Shown here one piece after another: positions 8,477 to 16,559 of a DNA stretch of 64,000 nt. Under the pieces are notes generated by a model that saw nothing but the letters and a program-made list of their open reading frames with translations, had not been told where the DNA came from and made no database searches. Source of the stretch: Sphingobacterium nematocida (GTDB lineage Bacteria; Bacteroidota; Bacteroidia; Sphingobacteriales; Sphingobacteriaceae); NCBI RefSeq assembly GCF_900168125.1, contig NZ_FUZF01000002.1:428464-492463 (forward strand), read 5' to 3'. Both the position numbers and the translations under genes were made by a program. The stretch's first letter is position 1. Every line of letters begins with the position of its first letter.

Positions 8477-9660
8477 TCGAGTGGTTCGCTTTTAGAGAAC
8501 CCCTACCGAAAGCAAATGAGGTCGAAGCTGGCAGAATGCAAGACTTGTTTCTATCGCTGATTAATACACAGCCCGAGTCTGTCCCCATCATGATCGAAAA
8601 TCCCTTGGATATGAAACGTAAGACCCATGTTTTCGAAAGGGGAAATCGGTTGACCCTGGGTGAGGAGGTGCAACCTACTGTACCGGCGGTGCTAAATGAT
8701 TTTCCTGAAAATGAACCGAAAAACCGTCTTGGATTTGCCAAATGGATTGCGAGCAAAGAGAATCCTTTAACAGCCCGGACTTTGGTGAATCGTGTATGGG
8801 CACAACTATTTGGCCGCGGACTGGTTGAGCCATTAGGCGATATGGGTACACAGAGTAATCCGCCTATACATGGTGCTTTACTGGATTATCTCGCATTGGA
8901 TGTGATGTACGAGAAGAATTGGAGTATGAAGAGCCTTATTAAGGAGATTGTAATGTCATCAACGTATAAGCAGTCGTCCGATCTGAATACCGATGACACC
9001 AAGAAAGATCCGGATAACCATTACCTCGCTAGAGGATCGAGATTCAGGCTTACTGCCGAACAGATCCGTGATCAAACACTGTCTGTCGCTGGATTATTAA
9101 GCACCAAAATGTATGGTCCTTCTGTTATGCCTTATCAGCCAGATGGCGTTTGGATGACGGTGTACAGTGGCGAGTCTTGGAATAAAAGTCAAGGAGAGGA
9201 CCAGTATAGACGTGGGGTGTATACCTTTCTAAAGCGCACCAGTCCTTATCCATCTTTTATATCTTTTGATGCCTCCAGTCGAGAGTTGTGTCTAGTGGAT
9301 CGAATACGGACCAATACGCCGCTACAGGCACTGACCACCTTGAATGATCCTGTGTATCTAGAAGCTGCAAAACACCTCTCGGAGTTTATGGAAAAGGAAA
9401 GCAAAGGGGATCTACAGAAGGCTCTAGCGATGGGGTATAGAAGGGTGATGCTCCGGAGCCCTATTAAAGAAAAACTAAATGCATTAGAAAAATTATATGG
9501 AAGTGCAAAACTCGATTTTAGTAAAAAGCCAAAGGATGCGGAACGATTCTTAGGGGTACAGTCGGGTAAGTTGACTAATGAGCAGGTGATTTCGCAAGCA
9601 GCGTATATGGTTGTCGCGAATGCACTATTGAATTTGGATGAATTTTTAACGAAATCATAA
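8473..9660 (+). pseudogene. DUF1553 (PSD1) C-terminal piece of the same cytochrome-fusion gene
   Basis: The 395-residue frame overlaps the preceding stop by four bases (ATGA). It starts in the linker of a PSCyt1-DUF1549-DUF1553 protein (SVPIMIENP, KTHVFERGNR) and then carries an apparently complete DUF1553 domain: NPLTARTLVNRVWAQLFGRGLVE, FRLTAEQIRDQTL and TNTPLQALTTLNDPVY. There is no signal peptide, so on its own it could not reach the periplasm. Missing compared with the family are the DUF1549 domain and the linker. DUF1553 proteins have no established enzymatic activity but nearly always sit beside DUF1501 proteins, as here (11 bp to the next gene). Confidence 0.75.
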
Positions 9661-9671
9661 AGCGGAAAGGG

Positions 9672-11168
9672 ATGAAAGACTTTAATAAATTGTTTAAGGA
9701 ATTAGAGCAACAGCAATTACAGGCTGTGACACGAAGACACTTTTTAAAAGACTGCGTTGCCGGAATCGGAAGTATTGCTTTAGGTAGTTTTCTCGCGAGT
9801 TGCGCAGGTAATTCAGGAGGTGCCGGATCAGGTATAGACCTGAATGCATTGAATCCACTAATCCCCAGAGCACCGCAGTTTCCGGGCAAAGCCAAGAGTG
9901 TGATTTATCTCCACATGGCGGGAGCTCCATCGCAACTGGAACTTTTTGATTATAAGCCTGCATTGCATAAGCTACATAATCAACCTTGTCCGGAATCATT
10001 ATTAGCGGGCAAAACTTTTGCTTTTATACGTGGTGTTCCCAAGATGTTGGGACCACAGGCGACCTTTGCACAATATGGTCAAAGTGGTGCCTGGATTTCA
10101 GACCACCTCCCTCATTTTACAAAAGTAGCCGACGAAGTTAGTTTTTTAAAAGCAGTCCATACCGATCAGTTTAATCATGGGCCGGCCCAATTGTTTATGC
10201 ATACCGGTAGCCCTCGCTTGGGTAGACCGAGTATAGGTTCTTGGGTAACTTATGGTCTAGGTTCTGAAAATAGTAATTTACCGGGTTTCGTGGTATTGAC
10301 CTCAGGAGGTAAGACGCCCGACGCAGGCAAGAGCGTGTGGGGATCGGGATTTTTGCCCTCGGTATATCAAGGAGTACAATGCCGTTCTAAAGGAGATCCT
10401 GTATTGTATCTTGCCGATCCAGATGGAATGGGACGGGACTTAAAGAAGCAAACGATCAGTGCGATCAATGAAATTAATAAGGCCGAGTACGATACGTATA
10501 AAGATCCAGAAACACTCTCTCGGATAGCGCAATATGAGATGGCTTATAAAATGCAGGTGGCCGTCCCTGAAGTCATGGATATCAGTAAAGAACCGGAATA
10601 TATTCATGAATTATACGGTACTGAGCCAGGAAAGGAATCCTTTGCAAATAACTGTCTTTTGGCGCGTAAACTTGTAGAGCAGGGTGTTCGTTTTGTGCAG
10701 CTTTTTGATTGGGGATGGGATAGTCACGGCACAGATTCGTCTACGTCTATTGATCTTGGTTTCAGAAATAAATGTAGGGAGATAGATCGACCTATGACAG
10801 CTCTTTTATTGGACCTGAAACAGAGAGGTCTTTTAGACGAAACATTAGTGGTTTGGGGAGGAGAGTTTGGACGTACACCGATGCAAGAAAATCGGGATAA
10901 TAGCGATATGCCATTTCTAGGAAGGGACCATCATACCGATGCCTATACCATTTGGATGGCCGGTGGAGGTGTAAAGAAAGGAGTGACCTATGGCGAAACG
11001 GATGAAATAGGGTTTGCCGGAGTTTCGGGAAGGGCATCTGTACATGATGTGCATGCTACGATGCTACATCTATTAGGGTTTGATCACGAGAAGTTTACTT
11101 ACGAGTTTCAAGGTAGACCTTTTCGACTTACTGATGTACACGGAGAGTTAATTAGTGCAGTCGTGTAG
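9672..11168 (+). CDS. DUF1501 family protein, Tat-exported
   Basis: The 498-residue protein has a twin-arginine-type N-terminus (TRRHFLKDC followed by a hydrophobic segment and an Ala/Gly/Ser-rich region), so it is predicted to be folded before export. The remainder is a DUF1501 domain, distantly related to the alkaline phosphatase/sulfatase fold. Features include YLHMAGAPSQLELFDYKP near the N-terminus and VVWGGEFGRTPM with GRDHHTDAYTIWMAGGG near residue 400, which look like metal-binding elements. Its biochemical role is not established. It follows the DUF1553 gene directly, the usual pairing, and precedes the secreted TIM-barrel gene by 38 bp. It looks intact even though its DUF1553 partner is broken. 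Confidence 0.9.
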   Translation: MKDFNKLFKELEQQQLQAVTRRHFLKDCVAGIGSIALGSFLASCAGNSGGAGSGIDLNALNPLIPRAPQFPGKAKSVIYLHMAGAPSQLELFDYKPALHKLHNQPCPESLLAGKTFAFIRGVPKMLGPQATFAQYGQSGAWISDHLPHFTKVADEVSFLKAVHTDQFNHGPAQLFMHTGSPRLGRPSIGSWVTYGLGSENSNLPGFVVLTSGGKTPDAGKSVWGSGFLPSVYQGVQCRSKGDPVLYLADPDGMGRDLKKQTISAINEINKAEYDTYKDPETLSRIAQYEMAYKMQVAVPEVMDISKEPEYIHELYGTEPGKESFANNCLLARKLVEQGVRFVQLFDWGWDSHGTDSSTSIDLGFRNKCREIDRPMTALLLDLKQRGLLDETLVVWGGEFGRTPMQENRDNSDMPFLGRDHHTDAYTIWMAGGGVKKGVTYGETDEIGFAGVSGRASVHDVHATMLHLLGFDHEKFTYEFQGRPFRLTDVHGELISAVV

Positions 11169-11206
11169 CCTGTGGTTTATTTAACATTAAGGAATTTAAT
11201 ACATAT

Positions 11207-12094
11207 ATGAAGAGGATACGATATTCTATATTATGGTTGTTATTGTTGGTTAATACAATGGCGGGTAGTGCACAGTCGAATACGGGATTAAAAATTAAAA
11301 TCTATTGTACAAACTGGGGTATGACAGATAGCTGGGATGTGTTTTGTGCCAAGGTAAAGGATGCCGGATTTGATGGGGTAGAGACCTGGCTGCCAGGAAC
11401 AGATAGCGAACGTAGTGACATGTTGGAGGCCTTAAAACGATATGAATTGTCACTGGGGTTGCTATGCGGTGGGGGTGGACGATCATTTCAAGAATACCAC
11501 GATAGTTTTGTGAAGAATATTGAAACCGCTATCCGTGTGAAACCTGATTATATCAATTGTCATACGGGCAAAGATTATTATACGTTTCAACAGAATAGTA
11601 CATTGATCGATGCTGCAAGTAAGCTCAGTAAGTTAAATAATCTACCTATCTACCACGAGACACATCGTGGCCGCTTTAGTTTTGCAGCCCATGTCACCAA
11701 GCGATTTTTGGAAGAGCTTCCGGCGCTAAGTCTCGCTTTGGATATCTCGCATTGGTGTAGTGTCCACGAATCTTTATTGGGTGACCAGAAAGAGACCGTA
11801 GAGTTGGCGCTCCAGCGTACCGGACATATTCATGCACGTGTCGGACATCCTCAGGGGCCTCAGGTCAATGATTTTACGGCGCCAGAGTGGAAGAGCACCT
11901 TGGAGCAGCACTTAGCTTGGTGGGATAGAATAGTGCAGTTGCACAAGGAAAATGGACGCAGGACCCTCACTATAACGACCGAGTTTGGTCCTGCCGGTTA
12001 TCTGCCTACTTTGCCTTTTACGCAACAACCTGTGAGCAGCCAATGGCAACAAAACGTATCTATGTTGAAACTTTTACGAGCACGATACCAATAA
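11207..12094 (+). CDS. Secreted sugar phosphate isomerase/epimerase-like TIM barrel
   Basis: A signal peptide (cleavage near GSAQS, residue 23) precedes an AP endonuclease 2/xylose isomerase-like TIM barrel of about 270 residues. Likely metal ligands are the Glu in IYHETHRG, the Asp/His in LALDISHW, the His in HIHARVGHP and the Glu in TTEFGPAGY. Because it is exported, it should not act on phosphorylated cytosolic sugars. Relatives in similar gene neighbourhoods act on oxidised (3-keto) sugars or epimerise free sugars, so such a role is a reasonable inference. Its stop codon overlaps the next start (TAATG), indicating translational coupling with the cytochrome-LRR protein. Confidence 0.85.
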   Translation: MKRIRYSILWLLLLVNTMAGSAQSNTGLKIKIYCTNWGMTDSWDVFCAKVKDAGFDGVETWLPGTDSERSDMLEALKRYELSLGLLCGGGGRSFQEYHDSFVKNIETAIRVKPDYINCHTGKDYYTFQQNSTLIDAASKLSKLNNLPIYHETHRGRFSFAAHVTKRFLEELPALSLALDISHWCSVHESLLGDQKETVELALQRTGHIHARVGHPQGPQVNDFTAPEWKSTLEQHLAWWDRIVQLHKENGRRTLTITTEFGPAGYLPTLPFTQQPVSSQWQQNVSMLKLLRARYQ

Positions 12095-13506
12095 TGGGAC
12101 AGTTTTTTGAAGAGTTAGGCGAATTTATCGGTCGAGCCCATCCATTGTTGGTGCATCTTCCAATAGGTATGTTGGTGGTAGCTTTTTTTATGGCTGTTCT
12201 TGCCAAAAGAGAGAAATATAAAGAGATACATGTTGCTATTCCGGTAGTGTTATTTTTCGGGAGTATGGCTGCTATTTTAGCCAGTATTGCGGGATACCTA
12301 CTGTCCTTGCGGGGTGGATATGAACAGCAAACGTTAGATTTTCATCAATGGCTAGGGATAGCAGTTGCGGTTATTTCGGTATCCGTATATTGGATGTATC
12401 GAAAGAAATGGAGTTATCGATTTTTGGTATTCAGTTTACTGTTTCTACTAATTGGGGCGACTGGTCATTTTGGAGGGACGCTAACACATGGTGAAGGGTA
12501 TTTTAAGGAGGCAATCCCTACAGTGATAAAGGATATGCTGGGGCTAAAAAGTGAGGAGTTCCAAATGGCTAAAATTGAGAATGTTCAGGAGGCAGCTTTA
12601 TATCAGGAGATCATAGCACCGATTTTGATGCAGCGCTGTGCCTCTTGCCATGGAGAGAGAAAGAAAGAAGGTGGCCTGGCAATACACAGTCAGGAATTTC
12701 TTTTAAAGGGGGGAGACGGTGGTGTCGTACTAAAACCGGGAAAGATGCCCGAAAGCGAATTGTATGCTAGACTGGTGCTACCAGTAGGTCATGAGAAGCG
12801 TATGCCTCCTAAAGGTAGGACCCCGATTACCGCCGAACAGATCAAGCTGATCGGTTGGTGGATTACCGAAGGAGCCAGTTTTACGAAGAAGGTGAATCAA
12901 ACAAATCAATCTCCTGAAATAAAAACACTATTAGCACAATTGGAAGAAGGAGGAAATGAGGCCGAACAGTTGGAATACGCCGACCTTCCTGAAGGAAATG
13001 ATCTTCCAGAAGAATTTGTCCGAAATCTTCAAGCAAAAGGGATCAAAGTATTACCCGTTGCGGTTAATAGTCCTTATGTAGCCATAAATGCGATCAATTA
13101 TCCAGAGTTTTCAGATAAGGATTTAGAGGATCTTTTGCAGATAAAAGATAATATCGTACAGCTTAAACTGGCACGAACAGCCGTTTCGGATGCGGCTATG
13201 GCGAGTGTTGTAAAAATGCCTTATCTGCGGAAGCTTCATTTGGAACATACAAAATTGTCTGACGAAGGACTCCATGTACTGAAAGGAAGTAAGTCTTTAC
13301 GCTATATCAATTTGTTTGGAACAGCGATTTCTGATCAGGGGCTTACCCATTTAGGGCAATTGCAGGGTTTAAAGCAAATTTATGCCTACCAGACCAAGGT
13401 GACCGCAAAGGGTGTTGAGGGTTTGAAAGCTTTAGACGTAGAATTGTATGTGGATTCCGGAAAGTATCAACTTCCCTTTTTAAATTCAGATACGGTGAAG
13501 TATTAG
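12094..13506 (+). CDS. DUF2231 - cytochrome c (PSCyt1) - leucine-rich repeat membrane protein
   Basis: I start at ATG 12094, which shares a base with the previous stop (TAATG) and begins directly before the domain; an earlier in-frame ATG lies inside the upstream gene. The 470-residue protein has a DUF2231 membrane domain (HPLLVHLPIGML, four hydrophobic segments to about residue 135). A c-type heme domain with CASCH follows (about 180-265; the MPP motif near 255 may supply the axial Met). A C-terminal LRR region covers about 355-460 (LRKLHLEHTKLSDEGL, LRYINLFGTAISDQGL). The architecture suggests a membrane electron carrier with a binding platform in the periplasm. It likely takes electrons from the partner proteins of this cluster. 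A strong terminator follows. Confidence 0.88.
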   Translation: MGQFFEELGEFIGRAHPLLVHLPIGMLVVAFFMAVLAKREKYKEIHVAIPVVLFFGSMAAILASIAGYLLSLRGGYEQQTLDFHQWLGIAVAVISVSVYWMYRKKWSYRFLVFSLLFLLIGATGHFGGTLTHGEGYFKEAIPTVIKDMLGLKSEEFQMAKIENVQEAALYQEIIAPILMQRCASCHGERKKEGGLAIHSQEFLLKGGDGGVVLKPGKMPESELYARLVLPVGHEKRMPPKGRTPITAEQIKLIGWWITEGASFTKKVNQTNQSPEIKTLLAQLEEGGNEAEQLEYADLPEGNDLPEEFVRNLQAKGIKVLPVAVNSPYVAINAINYPEFSDKDLEDLLQIKDNIVQLKLARTAVSDAAMASVVKMPYLRKLHLEHTKLSDEGLHVLKGSKSLRYINLFGTAISDQGLTHLGQLQGLKQIYAYQTKVTAKGVEGLKALDVELYVDSGKYQLPFLNSDTVKY

Positions 13507-13520
13507 TATTTCCTATCTAC

Positions 13521-13566
13521 CTGCCTGCTGTGTTTACTGCGATAAACATAGCAGGCAGCCATTTTT
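13521..13566. terminator. Bidirectional terminator between convergent operons
   Basis: A 16-bp stem CTGCCTGCTGTGTTTA / TAAACATAGCAGGCAG with a 6-base loop is followed by ATTTTT on the plus strand. It separates the cytochrome cluster from the converging phosphonate operon. Confidence 0.85.
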
Positions 13567-13574
13567 ATGCAGGA

Positions 13575-14561
13575 CTAATAACTTAACGTCCGATCTTCAA
13601 TCTCGGCCATGACAGGATAGATATCTGTTAGACCGGGTGGCGTTGTTTGGTCATTGCCGGCGAATTTACTTTTCTTGCCTTTTATCTTTATTTTGCGCTT
13701 ACCGTCAATTTCGACAATGGCCCATATTGGGGCTTCATATACGATGGTATGACGGAGTATAGGGTGCTTCTTATAGAAATCCTCAGAGAATGCCTTGCTT
13801 TTGTAGGACTCGTCCACCCAGTAGTAGGAGGAGCTATTGATTTGCACGTAATGTATACCATTGATATTATTGTAGTAATTGGAGTGATGGTGTCCGCTAA
13901 ATACAAGTATAACTTTGTTAAAGCCCGCGTTTACGTTGATCTGTTCGAGTAGATAACGCACCTCCATGCCATTTTCAATACCATTATTGGTGTTGTCTAT
14001 TCCTTGGTGACAAAAAATAACAGTTCTTAGCTTGGTCTTTTCTAGGTCTTCTTTGAGCCATGCCAGTTGCTGTTTGCCGATAGTTCGGGGGTAACCTTGT
14101 AGCTTAGAATTAAGCGGTTTTTCATTGCCATCTAAGATGACGAAATGAAAGCCGTCCTTGTCAAAGGAGTAGTACGGTCGGTTAACATTCCAAAAACGCA
14201 AGGCCTGATCTTTTGTAAAACCTCCGTCGGTGTCGTGATTGCCCAATACATAGTGCTTTTCTCCTTTAAATTTATTCCAGATATCCATTAGCGGTTGGTT
14301 CTGTGGTTTTGGAACACAGAAGTCACCAAGGCTTATAATAAAATCGGGCTGTTCTTGGTTCATGGCATTGATAAATGCTTCTGCCCGCTCTCCCGCATCG
14401 TGCATTAGATCGTAATGTAAATCGGAGATGATGCCGAACCTTAGCGCTCTTTTTTTTACCGCATTGTCAATCTCATTCAGAGGTGATGCTAGGCTATTGT
14501 TTAAAAAGAGACCGGACAGCCCTAGGCTGCCGATCTTGATGAAGTTTTTTCGGTTTATCAT
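13575..14561 (-). CDS. Exported calcineurin-like metallophosphoesterase of the phosphonate operon
   Basis: The 328-residue protein has an N-terminal signal (RKNFIKIGSLGLSGLFLNNSLA, Tat-like but with RK). It then shows all five metallophosphoesterase motifs: GIISDLHYD, SLGDFC, LGNHDTDGG, CHQGI and FSGHHHS. The family hydrolyses phosphomono- or diesters with a two-metal centre. It is the last gene of the minus-strand unit, 23 bp after the phosphonatase-like HAD gene, which suggests co-transcription. A sensible role is to free an alkylphosphonate or aminoethylphosphonate from an ester (phosphonolipid or phosphonoglycan) outside the cytoplasm before uptake. That role is inferred from context only. 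Confidence 0.85.
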   Translation of the reverse strand: MINRKNFIKIGSLGLSGLFLNNSLASPLNEIDNAVKKRALRFGIISDLHYDLMHDAGERAEAFINAMNQEQPDFIISLGDFCVPKPQNQPLMDIWNKFKGEKHYVLGNHDTDGGFTKDQALRFWNVNRPYYSFDKDGFHFVILDGNEKPLNSKLQGYPRTIGKQQLAWLKEDLEKTKLRTVIFCHQGIDNTNNGIENGMEVRYLLEQINVNAGFNKVILVFSGHHHSNYYNNINGIHYVQINSSSYYWVDESYKSKAFSEDFYKKHPILRHTIVYEAPIWAIVEIDGKRKIKIKGKKSKFAGNDQTTPPGLTDIYPVMAEIEDRTLSY

Positions 14562-14584
14562 GGTTTAGTACGCTATTTAATAAC

Positions 14585-15319
14585 CTATTCATTTAGTTTT
14601 TTGATGATGTCGATCATTTCAATTGGCTTCGAAATAAACTGATCATGTTTATAACTTTGTAGTTCTTCCTGACTATGTGTTCCATAGAGGGATCCCACAG
14701 AATACAGTACATTTGCAGCTTCTGCCGATTGAAGATCAGAGGGGGTGTCGCCCAGATTGATAACCTGTTTCGGATCCGCAATGCCACATTTTTTCATAGC
14801 CAGATGAATCATATCCGGTGCAGGTCGTCCATGTACGACATCGCTACTAGCGGTAGAGCAGTTAATGATGTTTTCGTTACCATTCGTTAAGCAGATATAA
14901 TCGCTGTTTAATCCTTTGTCCCAACCCAGTTTCGCAAGGATGATATCGGTTACCTTTCGGTAGAAGCCTGTTGTCAGCGCTATTTTGATTCCGTTTGATC
15001 TGCAGTAATCGAATACCTCCAATACGCCCTCATAAGGCTTGGCGCCAACTGTTTCATAGTGTTCTTCCAAGGTCTTGGTGAAGTAATTGTAAGATTCTTG
15101 GACCTTTTTCGAATAATCTGGATGATCTTCACCGATTTCTTCTTTCCATATTGTCTCAAATACAAGGATTTTCGACCAGCCCATCATGCTATTAATCTTT
15201 TCCCTTGATACATTCAGATGGGTAGCTTTAATCGCATCATAAAAACACTTTTCAACTTCACGTTCATCCTGGACTGTTGTTCCAGCCATATCAAAGATGG
15301 CTAATTTTACTTTACTCAT
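14585..15319 (-). CDS. Phosphonatase-like HAD hydrolase (PhnX-like, TIGR03351 type)
   Basis: The 244-residue HAD protein carries the signature FDMAGTTVQD with nucleophile Asp10. The Ala two residues later, in place of the usual second Asp, is the hallmark of phosphonoacetaldehyde hydrolases. A lysine in MMGWSKILVF lies where phosphonatases have their Schiff-base Lys. LTTGFYRK and NLGDTPSDLQSA complete the HAD motifs. The expected reaction is cleavage of phosphonoacetaldehyde to acetaldehyde and phosphate. The closest recognised group is the phosphonatase-like family often found with TIGR03364 oxidoreductases rather than classical PhnX. Its start overlaps the end of the transporter gene by 8 bp. 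Confidence 0.85.
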   Translation of the reverse strand: MSKVKLAIFDMAGTTVQDEREVEKCFYDAIKATHLNVSREKINSMMGWSKILVFETIWKEEIGEDHPDYSKKVQESYNYFTKTLEEHYETVGAKPYEGVLEVFDYCRSNGIKIALTTGFYRKVTDIILAKLGWDKGLNSDYICLTNGNENIINCSTASSDVVHGRPAPDMIHLAMKKCGIADPKQVINLGDTPSDLQSAEAANVLYSVGSLYGTHSQEELQSYKHDQFISKPIEMIDIIKKLNE

Positions 15320-16559
15320 GATTATTTATGGATTCTTTAATTTTAACAAATGATATGATACATGCACATAGCGCGCAGATAAGGGCTACAAACAGAAAGA
15401 TGTTCGCTGTATTTCCCGTGTAGTCAATTAGTTTGCCGAATAGGGGTTCGCCCACAGCAGCGAATACATAGGCAAACATATTCATAATGCCTATCCCTGT
15501 TCCGACCAGTTTGGTGCCTAATAAATCAGGACTCAGTGTCCAAAAATTGGCCTGCGGACCGTATACGAAAAAACCTGAGGCAAACATAAGGACACCTATT
15601 AGAAGGTGGTTTTCAATCGGAACGAGGTATATTAGCACTGCAATTATACAGCTGATCAACATCCCCGCTCGAATGGACTTGCTCCTGTTTTTTTTGAAGA
15701 TTAGATCCGAGATATAACCAAATGAAACTGCTCCAAGAGCCATGCCTATAGGAATGAGGAGGGTAAGCCATAGATTGCCACTGGATTGTTTATAATCATT
15801 TCCAAGGAAATGTATAGGTACCCAGAATATGAGACCGTATCGCGCCATACTTTGAAAGCCGATTGCTACAGAGGCGATCATAAAATTTTGATTCCGAAAT
15901 ACCGCTTTATAGGCTTCCTTCCAGTTTCGAGTAGCTGTGGTCGATTCCGACTCCTCCTCTTCAGGGAGGGTATATCCTTTGTGTTTAGGATGGCTATACG
16001 CCAGAAATAGAAATAATAAAAGTGCCCCCGCTAAAAATAGAATAGGGTAGCGGAATAAGGTTCGCCAACTTTGATCTTGATGAACTAATACTAGAGCCAT
16101 GAAAAATGTGAGGACAGAGGAACTGCCTGCTGCCATGGTATAAAAGCCAAAGGCTTTTCCCCGTTCCTCGCTGCTCCACCAATTTGCTATTAATCGACCT
16201 CCGGATCCCCAGGCCATAGACTGAAAATACCCATTTAATGTCCATAATAAGAGGATTGCCGTATAGCTATTTGCAAAACTGATGGATAGATTGCACAGTA
16301 TCGAAAGCCCCCCTCCTGTAATGATCATGGTCTTGGGACTAAGTCGGTCGGCAAGGTTTCCGTTGATCAGCTGACCGATGGCATAGCCCATCAACATGGC
16401 AAAACTGATCCAACCTACCTGTTGAAAACTGATGTCGAGCTCTTCTGCAATTCCTTTTGCAGCCCAACCAAAGTTATGTCGCCCCGTGTAGAAGAATAAG
16501 TAACAGAACATAGTTACAAAGAGCATCTTCCACTGGTCTTTTCTAAATGTAGTACCCAT
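15312..16559 (-). CDS. MFS transporter, organophosphate:phosphate antiporter (GlpT/UhpT-like)
   Basis: The 415-residue, 12-helix protein resembles the OPA family: CYLFFYTGRHNFGWAAKGIAEEL at the N-terminus, a GNLADRLSPK loop between helices 2 and 3, and a long central loop near residue 200 (EEEESESTTATRN). OPA members exchange organophosphates for phosphate. In this operon, a phosphonate such as 2-aminoethylphosphonate or a derivative is the likely cargo. Its start shares one base with the stop of the dehydrogenase gene (TAATG), and its end overlaps the HAD gene, so all three are translationally coupled. The substrate is inferred from context. Confidence 0.88.
   Translation of the reverse strand: MGTTFRKDQWKMLFVTMFCYLFFYTGRHNFGWAAKGIAEELDISFQQVGWISFAMLMGYAIGQLINGNLADRLSPKTMIITGGGLSILCNLSISFANSYTAILLLWTLNGYFQSMAWGSGGRLIANWWSSEERGKAFGFYTMAAGSSSVLTFFMALVLVHQDQSWRTLFRYPILFLAGALLLFLFLAYSHPKHKGYTLPEEEESESTTATRNWKEAYKAVFRNQNFMIASVAIGFQSMARYGLIFWVPIHFLGNDYKQSSGNLWLTLLIPIGMALGAVSFGYISDLIFKKNRSKSIRAGMLISCIIAVLIYLVPIENHLLIGVLMFASGFFVYGPQANFWTLSPDLLGTKLVGTGIGIMNMFAYVFAAVGEPLFGKLIDYTGNTANIFLFVALICALCACIISFVKIKESINNHE

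Noticed and set aside
13647..13952. 101-codon plus-strand frame opposite the phosphoesterase gene
   Set aside because: It is fully antisense to a gene with all five metallophosphoesterase motifs and is a shadow of that frame.
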